Positions 1 to 9,379 of a stretch of DNA of 64,000 bases are shown one piece after another; positions within the stretch are counted from its first letter, which is position 1, and the number at the start of each line of letters is the position of its first letter. The stretch is from positions 5,146,001-5,210,000 of the forward strand of contig NZ_CP046115.1 of the NCBI RefSeq assembly GCF_009707385.1. The letters run 5' to 3'. Position numbers and translations under genes: made by a program. Origin of the DNA: Klebsiella oxytoca (GTDB taxonomy: Bacteria > Pseudomonadota > Gammaproteobacteria > Enterobacterales > Enterobacteriaceae). The notes beneath the pieces were generated by a model. The model was not told where the DNA came from, did no database searches, and worked only from the letters and a program-made list of their open reading frames with translations.

Positions 1-1766
1 AGGTTGATTGCCGCCAGACCGGTTTGCGCCCCGATGCCGCCGGCAGTTTGCAGCAGCGTGGCGACCTGACCCTGAGTAGGAGTTTTTGGCACCACGACCA
101 GAGTGTCGGAAAGATCGGCCATCCGGGTGTACGGGAAGCCCGCGTTAGCAAACACGCGCAGATCCGGCATCGCCATAAAGTGATAGTACTTTGAAAAATC
201 GATGGTCGAGTCGTCGCCGATTACCACGTGGTTCTGCACCGGCTGGAAGGTAATACAGTTTTCGATGGAACCGCCCGGCATCGGGTTCATGTACTGGAAG
301 TCGAAGCGCAGCTGGTTCATCGCGCCGAGGCGCAGCGCCGGGATCGTGACTTCCGTTTTACCGTCCAGCAGTCCCTGGAGCACCGGCAGACGCAGTATCA
401 GTTTGTTCGCATCCTGCGAGCTATTCAGGCTGAACGACTGCAAGAACTGGTCATTAAGACTGATATCCATGCGCGAACTGTCTTTGATAGGCGGCATGGT
501 GTAGCGGTAGTTCAGGTCCATATCGATGCCGTTCGCGCGCAGCAGATACAGGTCCGGCGGCAGGTTCAGCGCCACGTTGATGGAATCCGGCACCAGGCCG
601 CTGGATTGCAGCTGCTGTTCGTAGGTTTTCAGCTCGCCAAAGGTCACCGCCCGGTCGGTACGCACCCAGTTTGGCGCATCGTACGGTTTACGCGCCTGTA
701 GCTCTTTAACATCGTCTACCGTTACGCTGCTGCCGCGGAACAGAATATTGCCCTGGGCTATCCCTTTCGCCGCCTGCAGCAGATCTTTGTCATCCCGGCC
801 GAATATCACCAGCAGCTTAACGTAAGGGTTGTCCGGGTGGTCGATCATTTCAATCGTTGGCGCGTTAACCGGGGGATGCTCGCGCAGGAAGTCCGGGCGC
901 TTATCGTTGGTAGCGAAAACAATGGCGTTGCGATCCGGCAGCGCGTTGAACTGAACCGGGAACTGCTGGCCGCGCCAGCCCGCTTTGCTGCCGAACCAGG
1001 AGGCGACGATCGCCGCAGCCTGCTGCTGCTGGACATCCGGCGAGGAGGCAAAGACCATCGGTAGCGTCAGCGGACGGTTATCCCGAGAGTCGTAGAACGG
1101 GACCGGGAAATGCGAGAGATCGTTGCGCACGTTCAGCGACTGGTAGGTTAAATCCAGATAACTATCGCGACCCACGTCCAGCCACAGGGTGCTGCTGGCC
1201 GGGTTTTCGCAGACATCGCGATAGTGGCCGACAAACTCCAGACGCACGCGGTTAAAGTCGGTGATATAAAGCGGATCGACGGGGATCTGCGCGCTGACCT
1301 TTTTGCCCAACTGCTCTTTGGTGACCGGCAAAACGCCCATCAGCTCATCGTTAAGATAAACCTTCAGCTGCGACTGCACCGGCAGCAGTGACGGTGATGG
1401 GGTGTAGTCAAGATTCAGCATCGCCTTCGCCACGACTTCATCGCTGCGCATGCCGAACTCCACCCAACCATCCGGGCGCGCGCCGCGCAGCACCATGCTG
1501 CCCGGAGGCGGGGCGATTTTGGCGAAGGTGAGCTTCACGTCGCGAGTCGGGGCGTTCTCCATCACCACTACCGGCGCTGCCGGGTCGGCGACGGTGGCCG
1601 TTGGCTGGCCGTCGGCCACCGTACCGGCAATACCGGGAACGGCCGTGGTCTGCGCGGCTTCTGGAGCTGCCGCCACCGCTGTAGCCCGTTCCGCATAGGA
1701 AGCGAAGGGAGACCAACCGCCAATGCCCACCGCTACTGCACAAATCAAAGAGAGTTTTCTGTTCAT
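1..1766 (-). CDS. bcsB: Cellulose synthase periplasmic subunit BcsB, first locus (3' end beyond window)
   Basis: The N-terminal 588 or so residues of BcsB are present; the rest lies beyond the left edge. BcsB is the periplasmic, membrane-anchored partner of BcsA that guides the nascent glucan. The protein starts with a signal peptide (MNRKLSLICAVAVG) followed by an Ala/Pro/Thr-rich stretch. The body then follows the E. coli BcsB sequence closely, including PPPGSMVLRG, PVQSQLKVYLNDELMGVLPV and IVFATNDKRPDFLR. The start lies a few bases beyond the bcsA stop, so translation is probably coupled. It is the last visible gene of the leftward bcsRQAB operon; by analogy with E. coli, bcsZ and bcsC should follow outside the window. 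Identification is firm and the length is open-ended. Confidence 0.95.
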   Translation of the reverse strand, partial: MNRKLSLICAVAVGIGGWSPFASYAERATAVAAAPEAAQTTAVPGIAGTVADGQPTATVADPAAPVVVMENAPTRDVKLTFAKIAPPPGSMVLRGARPDGWVEFGMRSDEVVAKAMLNLDYTPSPSLLPVQSQLKVYLNDELMGVLPVTKEQLGKKVSAQIPVDPLYITDFNRVRLEFVGHYRDVCENPASSTLWLDVGRDSYLDLTYQSLNVRNDLSHFPVPFYDSRDNRPLTLPMVFASSPDVQQQQAAAIVASWFGSKAGWRGQQFPVQFNALPDRNAIVFATNDKRPDFLREHPPVNAPTIEMIDHPDNPYVKLLVIFGRDDKDLLQAAKGIAQGNILFRGSSVTVDDVKELQARKPYDAPNWVRTDRAVTFGELKTYEQQLQSSGLVPDSINVALNLPPDLYLLRANGIDMDLNYRYTMPPIKDSSRMDISLNDQFLQSFSLNSSQDANKLILRLPVLQGLLDGKTEVTIPALRLGAMNQLRFDFQYMNPMPGGSIENCITFQPVQNHVVIGDDSTIDFSKYYHFMAMPDLRVFANAGFPYTRMADLSDTLVVVPKTPTQGQVATLLQTAGGIGAQTGLAAIN

Positions 1767-1776
1767 CGCATTATCA

Positions 1777-4395
1777 TCATTGTTGAGCCATCGCCGGATC
1801 GGCCGAGAGTATCGCCGCTTCCCGTTCCGGACGGCGCGGAATAAACGATACAAACCAGGCCACCAGCATGGTGAGCGAGCGGAAAATAACCTTCACCGAC
1901 GGCGGCGAAAACTCCGCCAGGTGACGATATCCACGGAACCCCAGCTTCAGGATATCCAGCAGGCTTTCCATCGGCTTATCTTCCGGGAAGCTATCCTGCC
2001 AAAGCGCCCACGTATCTGCGCGGGCAAACGTACATTGCACAAAATCGATATGTTGTTGATTGCTTAACGGTAGCAGCTGCAGCCCAACCTCACTGCCGTT
2101 CACCCGCGCTACCCGCACCGGGAAGGCGTACTCCTGCTGCCCGCGTTTTAGCAGCAGCTTGACGTGCTGGCTTTCCAGCACCTGCGCCTCGCCGTGAATT
2201 TTGACGCCCAGGCCGCCATCAGAGTAGTCGTGGACGGTACAGGAGAACAGGTGCCCATCCTCGCGGGCAATTGCCGCCGGCATAGACATCTCTACGCGAT
2301 GCGAGCGCCGAACCTGTTTGCTTTCAACCGATACCGCTACCGCGCCGCCGAGAATAATCAGGTTATAGAACACCCAGATAATGCTCACCCAGACGGTTAA
2401 AATTTCGTTTTCCGGGCCGTACATAAAGCGCCAGATCCCGACGCCGACGCCGACCAGATTCAGCAGCACCAGGTAGATATAGGGACGAGAAATCACCCAG
2501 TCGACGTACTCGTCCTCCACCAGTCCGCCTTTCGCCGTTACGTTGAATTTGCCTTTATGCGGGTTAATCAACGCGACAAACGTCGGCGGCGCGATATACC
2601 ACGCCAGCACCGTTTCGTAGATCTCACTCCAGAAAGAGTGACGGTATTTACCCTGAATCTTCGAGTTGGTCAGGCTGGCGTGAATCATATGCGGCAGAAC
2701 GAACAGGGCTATCATCAGCGCGGGCGCATAAATGATATAGGCGTGCAGTAGCAGAAACGCCAGCGGCGCGGTCAAGAAGATGAGACGCGGAATACCGGAC
2801 AGGAAGTGCATCATGGCGTTAACGTAGCAGACGCGCTGCGCCAGCTTCAGCCCTTTGCCGAACAGAGGGTTATCAAGGCGGAATATCTGCACCATCCCAC
2901 GCGCCCAGCGGATACGCTGGCCGATATGCGCCGACAGGCTCTCCGTCGCCAGACCGGCAGCCTGTGGAATACGCATATAGGCTGAAGTATAGCCGCGGCG
3001 ATGCAGGCGCAAAGAAGTGTGGGCGTCTTCAGTAACCGTTTCCACGGCAATCCCGCCGATTTCATCCAGCGGACCGCGGCGGATCACCGCACAGGAGCCG
3101 CAGAAGAAGGTCGCATCCCACATGTCATTCCCGTCCTGCACCAGGCCATAAAACAGCGTGCCTTCGTTCGGCGTTTTGCGAAAACGTCCTAGGTTGCGTT
3201 CAAACGGATCCGGAGAGAAGAAATGGTGCGGCGTCTGCATCATCGCCAGCTCTTTCTCTTTCAGGAACCAGCCCATGGTCATCTGCAGGAACGAACGGGT
3301 CGGCACGTGGTCGCAGTCGAAAATCGACACGAACTCGCCTTTGGCGTACTTCAGCGCGTTGTTGATATTACCGGCCTTCGCGTGTTCGTGGGTGGTGCGC
3401 GCGATGTAGTGTACCCCGACGTCTTTGGCAAACTGGCGAAACTCTTCGCGCCCGCCGTCGTCGAGGATCCAGATATTGAGTTTGTCTTTCGGCCAGTCGA
3501 TCCCCTGCGAGGCGTAAATGGTGTTTTTCACCACGTTGAGGTCTTCGTTATAGGTTGGTACGAAGATGTCGACCGTCGGCCACTGCTCCATGTCTTTCGG
3601 CAACGGTACGGGCTGACGGTTCAGCGGCCAGACCACCTGGAAATAACCCAACACCAGCACCAACCAGGCGTAGGTTTCCGCAAACAGCAACACGATCCCG
3701 CATACCAGGCTCACCGGGTCATCCCAGTTTAGCGTGGAGGTGTAGCGCCACCAGATATAGCGGCAGGAGACGGTCAGCGAAAGCACGATCAGCATCAGCG
3801 CCGAGAAACGTCCCGGGATACGGCGCACCAACAGCGCCACGCCCCACAGCAGCAGCAGGAAAATAAACTGCGAGAGCGGGTTAAACGGCTGGGTAATACA
3901 GAGCAGCGCCAGAATGAGTGAGAAAAAGGTAATCGTGCCAAGAATAAACCGGCGAATCTTCGGATGCAGGTGCGCCAGCTCTTTTTGCTTGTCCAGATGA
4001 CCGGTGCGGTCGTTGACCTTTTCCGGCAGCTTTTCCAGCCACTGCGCATAGCGTCCCTGCACGCCTTTCAGCGCAACCAGTGAACGCCAGCTAACTTTTT
4101 TATCCGGATCCGGTCCCCGCGTCGCCAGCAGCCACAGGGACTGCAGCAGATAGCGAATCGGATCTAACGGACGTGGCCGATGCGGATTGATATGCGGGAA
4201 AAACTCGTCGTGGCGCTCGCGTATAGCCTGCCAGCGCGGCGTTTCCAGCGGCATAAAGGCCCATGCCAGAGACGCCCACAGGCAGCCCAGCGCGGCCGCC
4301 AGCCACGACGCGCCGTTCTGGCGATAGTCGCGATAGCGCTCGCTCAGACGCTCTCCGACCGGCGGAGCCAGCAGCAGCGTACTCAGGCGAATCAT
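1777..4395 (-). CDS. bcsA: Cellulose synthase catalytic subunit BcsA, first locus
   Basis: This is an inner-membrane family 2 glycosyltransferase that polymerises UDP-glucose into beta-1,4-glucan and is activated by c-di-GMP. It has 872 residues when started at the ATG that overlaps the bcsQ stop (ATGA), the same length as E. coli BcsA; an upstream in-frame extension was rejected. Several N-terminal membrane segments precede the GT domain. Visible motifs are FVPTYNED, LDDGG, FDCDH, VTEDAH and QRIRW. A C-terminal PilZ domain carries the c-di-GMP-binding RxxxR (RRSHR) and DxSxxG (DYSDGG) motifs. It lies between bcsQ and bcsB in one leftward operon. The second bcsA in this window is shorter and clearly divergent. 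Confidence 0.97.
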   Translation of the reverse strand: MIRLSTLLLAPPVGERLSERYRDYRQNGASWLAAALGCLWASLAWAFMPLETPRWQAIRERHDEFFPHINPHRPRPLDPIRYLLQSLWLLATRGPDPDKKVSWRSLVALKGVQGRYAQWLEKLPEKVNDRTGHLDKQKELAHLHPKIRRFILGTITFFSLILALLCITQPFNPLSQFIFLLLLWGVALLVRRIPGRFSALMLIVLSLTVSCRYIWWRYTSTLNWDDPVSLVCGIVLLFAETYAWLVLVLGYFQVVWPLNRQPVPLPKDMEQWPTVDIFVPTYNEDLNVVKNTIYASQGIDWPKDKLNIWILDDGGREEFRQFAKDVGVHYIARTTHEHAKAGNINNALKYAKGEFVSIFDCDHVPTRSFLQMTMGWFLKEKELAMMQTPHHFFSPDPFERNLGRFRKTPNEGTLFYGLVQDGNDMWDATFFCGSCAVIRRGPLDEIGGIAVETVTEDAHTSLRLHRRGYTSAYMRIPQAAGLATESLSAHIGQRIRWARGMVQIFRLDNPLFGKGLKLAQRVCYVNAMMHFLSGIPRLIFLTAPLAFLLLHAYIIYAPALMIALFVLPHMIHASLTNSKIQGKYRHSFWSEIYETVLAWYIAPPTFVALINPHKGKFNVTAKGGLVEDEYVDWVISRPYIYLVLLNLVGVGVGIWRFMYGPENEILTVWVSIIWVFYNLIILGGAVAVSVESKQVRRSHRVEMSMPAAIAREDGHLFSCTVHDYSDGGLGVKIHGEAQVLESQHVKLLLKRGQQEYAFPVRVARVNGSEVGLQLLPLSNQQHIDFVQCTFARADTWALWQDSFPEDKPMESLLDILKLGFRGYRHLAEFSPPSVKVIFRSLTMLVAWFVSFIPRRPEREAAILSADPAMAQQ

Positions 4396-5129
4396 CCAGC
4401 CTCCTTGCCGGCATAGTGCAGCAGGCACCAGTTGGCAAGCGTCAGTATCTCCTCCGCCGCCAGAGAGTCCTGACGGTATTCGCCAAGCGGCTGTTTCGCC
4501 GCCAGACACTCCGCCATAGCTTCATCGCGATGAATAGTCACCGGCAAAATGCGGCGCTGGCTTTCCAGCCACAGTTGATACAAATCCTCCTGCAGCTGGC
4601 TGCCGACGCGCAGATCGTTAATCAAAATATCGCTATTTACCGGCAGCGCCTGCTGATGGAGGCGAATATGGCTGTTACCGTCCGGATGAACTACCACTAG
4701 CGTGCGGTCGCAGATGTTGATTAAAGAGCGGGTCAGCGGGGAATAACCGTCCGGCAGGTCAATCAGCAGCCAGCGATGGTCGCCCTGCTGCTGAAGCTTC
4801 TGCACCATTTCGGCCATCGGCTCCAGGGTCGACTGAAGCTGGTCAATATTCTGGCGCTCGCCCGGCGTCAGTTGGCCAAAGGGCAGGAGGTCGATATGCG
4901 AAGTGTAGCGTAGTCCGGCGTCGCGCCAGTCATTGCCGTCGATCGTTGCGCGCGCCCAGCCCGCTTTATGATTAAAGTCGACGTTGAAAAAGAAGCGCAG
5001 CATATTGTCCGGGCTGGCGTCTATCACCAGCACGGTTTCCCCGAGTAACTGCAGCGCCCAGGCCAGCGCAGCGGTAATCGACGTAGTACCTGTGCCGCCG
5101 CGCACGCCTTGTAATCCCAGAATAGCCAT
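4392..5129 (-). CDS. bcsQ: Cellulose biosynthesis MinD/ParA-like protein BcsQ, first locus
   Basis: This is a 245-residue SIMIBI-class ATPase-like protein. In E. coli, BcsQ pairs with BcsR and supports assembly of the synthase complex at the inner membrane. The P-loop region reads GVRGGTGTTS: the lysine of the usual GGxGK[TS]T is replaced, as I recall it also is in E. coli BcsQ. Conserved blocks such as IHRDEAMAECLAAKQPLGEY identify the family. The frame is open throughout, unlike the bcsQ of E. coli K-12, which carries a stop. It lies 11 bp after bcsR and overlaps bcsA by 4 bp. A second BcsQ with a canonical P-loop is encoded further on. Confidence 0.95.
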   Translation of the reverse strand: MAILGLQGVRGGTGTTSITAALAWALQLLGETVLVIDASPDNMLRFFFNVDFNHKAGWARATIDGNDWRDAGLRYTSHIDLLPFGQLTPGERQNIDQLQSTLEPMAEMVQKLQQQGDHRWLLIDLPDGYSPLTRSLINICDRTLVVVHPDGNSHIRLHQQALPVNSDILINDLRVGSQLQEDLYQLWLESQRRILPVTIHRDEAMAECLAAKQPLGEYRQDSLAAEEILTLANWCLLHYAGKEAG

Positions 5130-5140
5130 CGATGGCTTCC

Positions 5141-5329
5141 TTACTTTTTCTCTGCTAATTCAGCCAGTAATGGCCAGCGTTTCAATGCCGCGTTTAACTG
5201 CTCGCGTCGGGAAATATCGTGGTAATCAATATCAGGCAGGGAAAATGCCCGGCTCAAGGCCAGGAAATCATTTTGAAACGTATAGCCCAAACTTGCATCA
5301 GTGGGTACAGCAGGCTCTTTCGCTGGCAT
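5141..5329 (-). CDS. bcsR: Cellulose biosynthesis protein BcsR, first locus
   Basis: This 62-residue protein opens the leftward bcsRQAB operon. In E. coli, BcsR forms a complex with BcsQ that binds the synthase. The core FQNDFLALSRAFSLPDIDY and the end KRWPLLAELAEKK match the family. I chose the ATG at 5329 over an upstream TTG because it gives the same length as E. coli BcsR and has a GGACAGAG ribosome-binding stretch just before it. The 168-bp gap to the divergent bcsE gene should hold promoters for both directions. Confidence 0.93.
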   Translation of the reverse strand: MPAKEPAVPTDASLGYTFQNDFLALSRAFSLPDIDYHDISRREQLNAALKRWPLLAELAEKK

Positions 5330-5497
5330 TATCTCTGTCCGTTGCAAAATACAACAAATTAAACTGAAAGGTGTAAGTTCATACGTAAAATAGGTTTACA
5401 TGCTAAAACTGATATCCTTTAATTTCAATGTTAGGTTTACTCTCACGCTTTCGCTAGTAAACTAATCAAGTGTAAATCAAGTCTCACGAGGGACACC

Positions 5498-7054
5498 GTG
5501 GATATCGTATATTCTTTGGGTATTTCATCATTATGGGACGAAGTACGCCATATGCCCGTTGGTGGAGTATGGTGGCTTAACGTTGACCGCTATGCCGATG
5601 CGGTAAGCCTGCTCAACCATACGCTTGCGGCTCAGGATAAAAAAAGCCATGTTGCGGCGATAGTCATGGGTGAGAATCCAAATAAAATCATTTCATTAGA
5701 AAAAGATCGCGGACCTGAAAAGGTTGAATTATTCACCATGCCCAACCGTTTTGAAGGGCTGGAAGAAATGCATCGTGATTTAGTTTGTTCCCTCGAACCT
5801 GGAAATTATTTGTTTATTCTGCTATGTGCCGAAAATGCCTGGCAGAATATTAAAAGCGCAGAATTATGCAATTGGGTTGAGAAATCATATCGGTGGACTA
5901 ATTATCATCGTTGTTCATTATTAGTGCTTAATTCAGGGCACGATATCGATATGCAACTCTCCCCTTTATTACGTGAGTACCGCTCGCTTTCCGGTCTGGC
6001 AAGTATACGTTACCAGGGGGATAGCCACCTGTTTGATATTGCCTGGTGGGGCAGCGAAAAAGGCATCAGCGCCCGGCAGCAGCTGGTTATCCTGCAGGAT
6101 GAGAGCGGATGGCGGCTGGCGCAGGATGAAGAGACGGAAGTACAGCCGCGCAGCGATGAAAAAGCGATTTTCAGCAACCTGCGCGTCCTGGAAGGAGCGC
6201 CTGCCCTTTCCGAGTACTGGACATTGCTTGAGACCAACGACGCCGTTTTCAACGCCGGCAGAACGGCTCAGGCGGCGACGCTTATCTTCTCCGTCACCCA
6301 GAATGAACAGATTGAACAGCTGGGACGTTATATCCACACTCTGCGCCGACAGCGCGGCAGCGCCTTAAAAATCATCGTCCGTGAACAGACGCCGAGCCTG
6401 CGCGCCACCGATGAACGGCTGTTGCTGAGCAGCGGCGCAAATATGGTTATCCCCAGCGGCGCGCCGCTATCCCGCTGCCTTACGCTGATAGAGAGCGTTC
6501 AAAAACAACAATTTACCCGCCATATCCCGGAAGATTTTTCTACCCTGCTCGCCTGGAGCCAGCCGTTAAAACTGCGTGGCTACCAGAAGTGGGACGCCTT
6601 CTGCGAAGCGGTGCACAATATTATGGCCAACACCATGCTGCCTGACGACGGCAAAGGCGTCATGGTCGCGCTGCGCCCGGCCCCGGGGCTGCGCGTAGAA
6701 CAGGCTCTGACGCTGTGTAAACCCAACCGTATGGGCGATATTATGACCATCGGCAACAATCGTCTGGTGCTGTTTCTGTCGTTTTGTCGCGTAAATGACC
6801 TGGACACCGCGTTAAACCATATCTTCCCTTTGCCTACCGGCGATATTTTCTCTAACCGCATGATTTGGTTTGAAGATAAGCAGATATCCGCCGAAATCAT
6901 GCAGATGCGCGGGCTGATGCCGGAGAACTGGAACACGCCGCTGCCCATTTCGCTTGGCAAAAATGAAACCATCAACGCAACCCACGACGGGCGAAGCTGG
7001 CGGCGAAACCCCGAGCCGCACCGTCTGTCCATCGATGGGGAGCCAACCTTATGA
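5498..7054 (+). CDS. bcsE: c-di-GMP-binding cellulose regulator BcsE
   Basis: BcsE is a 518-residue cytoplasmic protein that binds c-di-GMP through its GIL domain and promotes maximal cellulose output in enterobacteria. The I-site-like RxGD motif is visible as RMGD at about residues 411-414, inside the conserved block [13 protein letters not shown]. The start codon is GTG with GAGGGA upstream. The gene is divergent from bcsR and overlaps bcsF by 4 bp (ATGA), so bcsEFG form one operon. The first 450 bp are visibly AT-richer than the rest, and the N-terminal half is the less conserved part relative to E. coli. Confidence 0.95.
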   Translation: MDIVYSLGISSLWDEVRHMPVGGVWWLNVDRYADAVSLLNHTLAAQDKKSHVAAIVMGENPNKIISLEKDRGPEKVELFTMPNRFEGLEEMHRDLVCSLEPGNYLFILLCAENAWQNIKSAELCNWVEKSYRWTNYHRCSLLVLNSGHDIDMQLSPLLREYRSLSGLASIRYQGDSHLFDIAWWGSEKGISARQQLVILQDESGWRLAQDEETEVQPRSDEKAIFSNLRVLEGAPALSEYWTLLETNDAVFNAGRTAQAATLIFSVTQNEQIEQLGRYIHTLRRQRGSALKIIVREQTPSLRATDERLLLSSGANMVIPSGAPLSRCLTLIESVQKQQFTRHIPEDFSTLLAWSQPLKLRGYQKWDAFCEAVHNIMANTMLPDDGKGVMVALRPAPGLRVEQALTLCKPNRMGDIMTIGNNRLVLFLSFCRVNDLDTALNHIFPLPTGDIFSNRMIWFEDKQISAEIMQMRGLMPENWNTPLPISLGKNETINATHDGRSWRRNPEPHRLSIDGEPTL

Positions 7055-7248
7055 TGTCTATCGCCGATATTATTCAGCTGGTCATCCTGTGCGCCCTGTT
7101 ATTCTTTCCGCTGGGATACCTGACGCGCCACTACCAGCGGCGTATTCGCACCACATTAAGACTGATGTTCTTTAAACCCCGTTATGTCAAACCGGCTGGC
7201 GTGCTACGCCGGGAAGCGGCATCCAGGCAAGGCAAATCAATAAAATGA
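7051..7248 (+). CDS. bcsF: Cellulose biosynthesis membrane protein BcsF
   Basis: This 65-residue protein has one transmembrane segment (about residues 5-25, [14 protein letters not shown]) and a basic cytoplasmic tail containing [13 protein letters not shown], as in E. coli BcsF. BcsF recruits BcsE to the membrane and supports the phosphoethanolamine transferase BcsG. The start overlaps the bcsE stop and the end overlaps the bcsG start, indicating tight translational coupling. Confidence 0.93.
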   Translation: MMSIADIIQLVILCALLFFPLGYLTRHYQRRIRTTLRLMFFKPRYVKPAGVLRREAASRQGKSIK

Positions 7249-8921
7249 CCAAACCCAAAACATCCACCGCGTCGCTTCCACTCTGGCAGTACTGGCGCGG
7301 CTTATCCGGCTGGAACTTTTACTTTCTGGTGAAGTTTGCTTTGTTGTGGGCGGGATATCTCAATTTTCACCCCATGTTGAACCTGGTGTTCCTGGCTTTC
7401 CTGCTGGTGCCGATTCCGCAATATAAGCTGCACCGGATTCGTCACTGGATAGCGCTCCCGCTGGGCTTCTTCCTGTTCTGGCACGATACCTGGCTACCCG
7501 GCCCGGAAAGCATTTTCAGCCAGGGTTCGCAGATTGCCGGCTTTAGCGCCGACTATATCTGGGATCTGATCACCCGCTTTATTAACTGGAATATGATCGG
7601 CGCGTTCTTCGTGCTGCTGGTCATGTGGTTGTTTATTAGCCAGTGGCTACGAGTCACGGTATTCGTCTCGGCGATCATGGTCTGGCTGGTTATCAGCCCG
7701 CTGCTGCCCTCTTTCACCCTTTGGCCAGCAGGTCAGCCAACTGCCGCAACGGCGAACACCGCGGCAAATACGGGCGGTACGACGGCCACCACCGCTACGG
7801 CTGCAGCGGCGAATAACGATATTCCGCCGCAAACGGAGCCACCGACGTCAGCGAACCTGAACAACTGGCTGAACACCTTTTATGCCTCTGAGCAGAAACG
7901 TAAAACCCCTTTCCCGGACACGCTCCCGGCCGATGCGCAGCCGTTTGATATTTTGGTTATCAATATCTGCTCTCTCTCATGGTCAGATATTGAAGCTGCC
8001 GGATTAATGGATCATCCGCTGTGGAAGCATTTCGATTTATTATTCAAAAACTTCAACTCGGCGACCTCTTACAGCGGCCCGGCGGCGGCGCGTCTGCTGC
8101 GCGCAAGCTGCGGCCAGCTCTCCCACACCAACCTGTATAAGCCATCGGGCAGCGAATGCTATCTGTTTGAAAATCTTGCTAAGCTAGGTTTTACTCAGCA
8201 GCTCATGCTCGGCCACAACGGTGTCTTCGGCGACTTCCTGAAAGAGCTTCGCGAGCTGGGCGGTATCCAGAGTCCGCTGATGGATCAAACTGGCCTGCCG
8301 GTGATTCTGCAGGGCTTTGATGGTTCGCCGGTCTATGACGATCAGGCGACGCTGAACCGCTGGCTGCAGACGGTAGATAAACTGAATACCCCGCGCACCG
8401 CAACCTTCTACAACACTCTGCCGCTGCACGATGGTAATCACTATCCTGGCCAGAGCAAAACCGCGGACTATAAAGCTCGTGCGCAGAAATTCTTCGATGA
8501 GCTGGACAGTTTCTTTACTGAGCTGGAGAAATCGGGTCGTAAAGTGATGGTCATCGTCGTACCGGAACACGGTGCGGCGCTGAAAGGCGACAAAATGCAG
8601 GTTTCTGGCCTGCGAGATATTCCTAGCCCATCCATTACCAACGTTCCGGCGGCGGTGAAATTCTTCGGCATCAAAGCGCGGCATCCCGATGCGCCGATTG
8701 TCATCGATCAGCCAAGCAGCTATCTGGCGGTTTCTGAACTGGTAGTCCGGGCCCTGGACGGCAAGATGTTTGACGACACCGATATCAACTGGCAGCAGTA
8801 TATTGCCAACCTGCCGCAGAGCGCCGCAGTGTCGGAAAACTCAAACGCTAAAGTGATTCAGTATCAGGGCAAACCTTACGTTCAGCTGAACGGCGGCAGC
8901 TGGGTGCCTTATCCGCAATAA
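7245..8921 (+). CDS. bcsG: Cellulose phosphoethanolamine transferase BcsG
   Basis: This 558-residue inner-membrane enzyme belongs to the alkaline-phosphatase-like fold and transfers phosphoethanolamine from phospholipid to cellulose. Membrane segments occupy about residues 25-160. They are followed by an Ala/Thr-rich linker (about 161-200) and the periplasmic catalytic domain. Expected active-site residues are visible: Cys242 in NICSLSWSD, nucleophile Ser277 in [14 protein letters not shown], and the EHGAALKGD metal site, aligning with E. coli Cys243, Ser278 and Glu442/His443. It is the last gene of bcsEFG. Its presence implies that the glucan made by at least the first locus is phosphoethanolamine cellulose. 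Confidence 0.96.
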   Translation: MTKPKTSTASLPLWQYWRGLSGWNFYFLVKFALLWAGYLNFHPMLNLVFLAFLLVPIPQYKLHRIRHWIALPLGFFLFWHDTWLPGPESIFSQGSQIAGFSADYIWDLITRFINWNMIGAFFVLLVMWLFISQWLRVTVFVSAIMVWLVISPLLPSFTLWPAGQPTAATANTAANTGGTTATTATAAAANNDIPPQTEPPTSANLNNWLNTFYASEQKRKTPFPDTLPADAQPFDILVINICSLSWSDIEAAGLMDHPLWKHFDLLFKNFNSATSYSGPAAARLLRASCGQLSHTNLYKPSGSECYLFENLAKLGFTQQLMLGHNGVFGDFLKELRELGGIQSPLMDQTGLPVILQGFDGSPVYDDQATLNRWLQTVDKLNTPRTATFYNTLPLHDGNHYPGQSKTADYKARAQKFFDELDSFFTELEKSGRKVMVIVVPEHGAALKGDKMQVSGLRDIPSPSITNVPAAVKFFGIKARHPDAPIVIDQPSSYLAVSELVVRALDGKMFDDTDINWQQYIANLPQSAAVSENSNAKVIQYQGKPYVQLNGGSWVPYPQ

Positions 8922-8923
8922 GC

Positions 8924-8958
8924 GAAAAAGGCCGCAGGATTTTATTCCTGCGGCCCCG
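8924..8958 (-). terminator. Rho-independent terminator for the ldr transcript
   Basis: A perfect 10-bp stem (GGCCGCAGGA / TCCTGCGGCC) spans 8930-8955. The T-run (TTTTTCGC) follows it on the minus strand, so it mainly terminates transcripts from the ldr gene. It may also stop bcsG read-through, although no T-run follows on the plus strand. Confidence 0.75.
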
Positions 8959-9005
8959 TCCGGGCGCATGCTGCCACTGAGGCAGGCAGATACCCACTGG
9001 CCGGT

Positions 9006-9113
9006 TTACTTCCGGCTATCCATCCAGCTCACGATTATGCTGACGAGAATGCCAGCAATCACCGGAGCCGCCAGATCGTCCCAGAATACCAGGCCCAACT
9101 GAGCGAGCGTCAT
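9006..9113 (-). CDS. ldrD: Type I toxin, Ldr family small membrane peptide
   Basis: This is a 35-residue hydrophobic peptide starting MTLAQLGLVFWDDLAAPVIA and ending SWMDSRK, the same length and pattern as E. coli LdrD (central membrane helix, basic tail). Ldr peptides disturb the inner membrane when overproduced and are normally silenced by an Rdl antisense RNA. The ATG at 9113 has AAGGCGG upstream; a longer in-frame reading to 9239 is leader, not protein. The location immediately after bcsG is also the E. coli ldrD location, which supports the call. The symbol is by synteny. Confidence 0.85.
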   Translation of the reverse strand: MTLAQLGLVFWDDLAAPVIAGILVSIIVSWMDSRK

Positions 9114-9125
9114 ACAGCCGCCTTG

Positions 9126-9154
9126 TTGCAATGGCAACCGTTCGCGGCTATCCT
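9126..9154 (+). promoter_or_regulatory. Predicted promoter of the Rdl antisense RNA
   Basis: TTGCAA and TATCCT are separated by 17 bp, close to the sigma-70 consensus, and placed to start an RNA at about 9161 that is complementary to the ldr leader. Prediction from sequence only. Confidence 0.55.
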
Positions 9155-9160
9155 CGAATT

Positions 9161-9228
9161 GTTGAGGTTCGAGAGTAGCCCCCGATATGTTGACAGGTGT
9201 ATACCAAACAACGTGCGGGGGTTTTTCT
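9161..9228 (+). ncRNA. rdlD: Putative Rdl antisense RNA
   Basis: On the plus strand, opposite the ldr mRNA leader, there is a promoter-like pair TTGCAA (9126-9131) and TATCCT (9149-9154) with a 17-bp spacer. About 50 bp on, a CCCCCG/CGGGGG stem is followed by TTTTTCTCT. This predicts an RNA of about 68 nt. The stretch resembles E. coli Rdl RNAs as I remember them, including the CCCCCG..GTGCGGGGG ends. The exact 5' end is inferred. Confidence 0.7.
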
Positions 9229-9379
9229 CTTTCCAGCAACCCATCTCTCTATGCCGCCGGGGTTCAAGCCCCCGCAACACTGCGCCTCACCGGGCAAGCC
9301 CGGCTTGCCGACGATTCTACTGCGCTACCCTGATACCCGCACGCCGCGATAACAAGCCGTGCGAGACACATTCCAGAGT

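Noticed and set aside
9114..9239. N-terminal extension of the Ldr peptide to 77 residues
   Set aside because: The added part covers the antisense RNA region. Ldr proteins are 35 residues, and the ATG at 9113 has its own ribosome-binding site.
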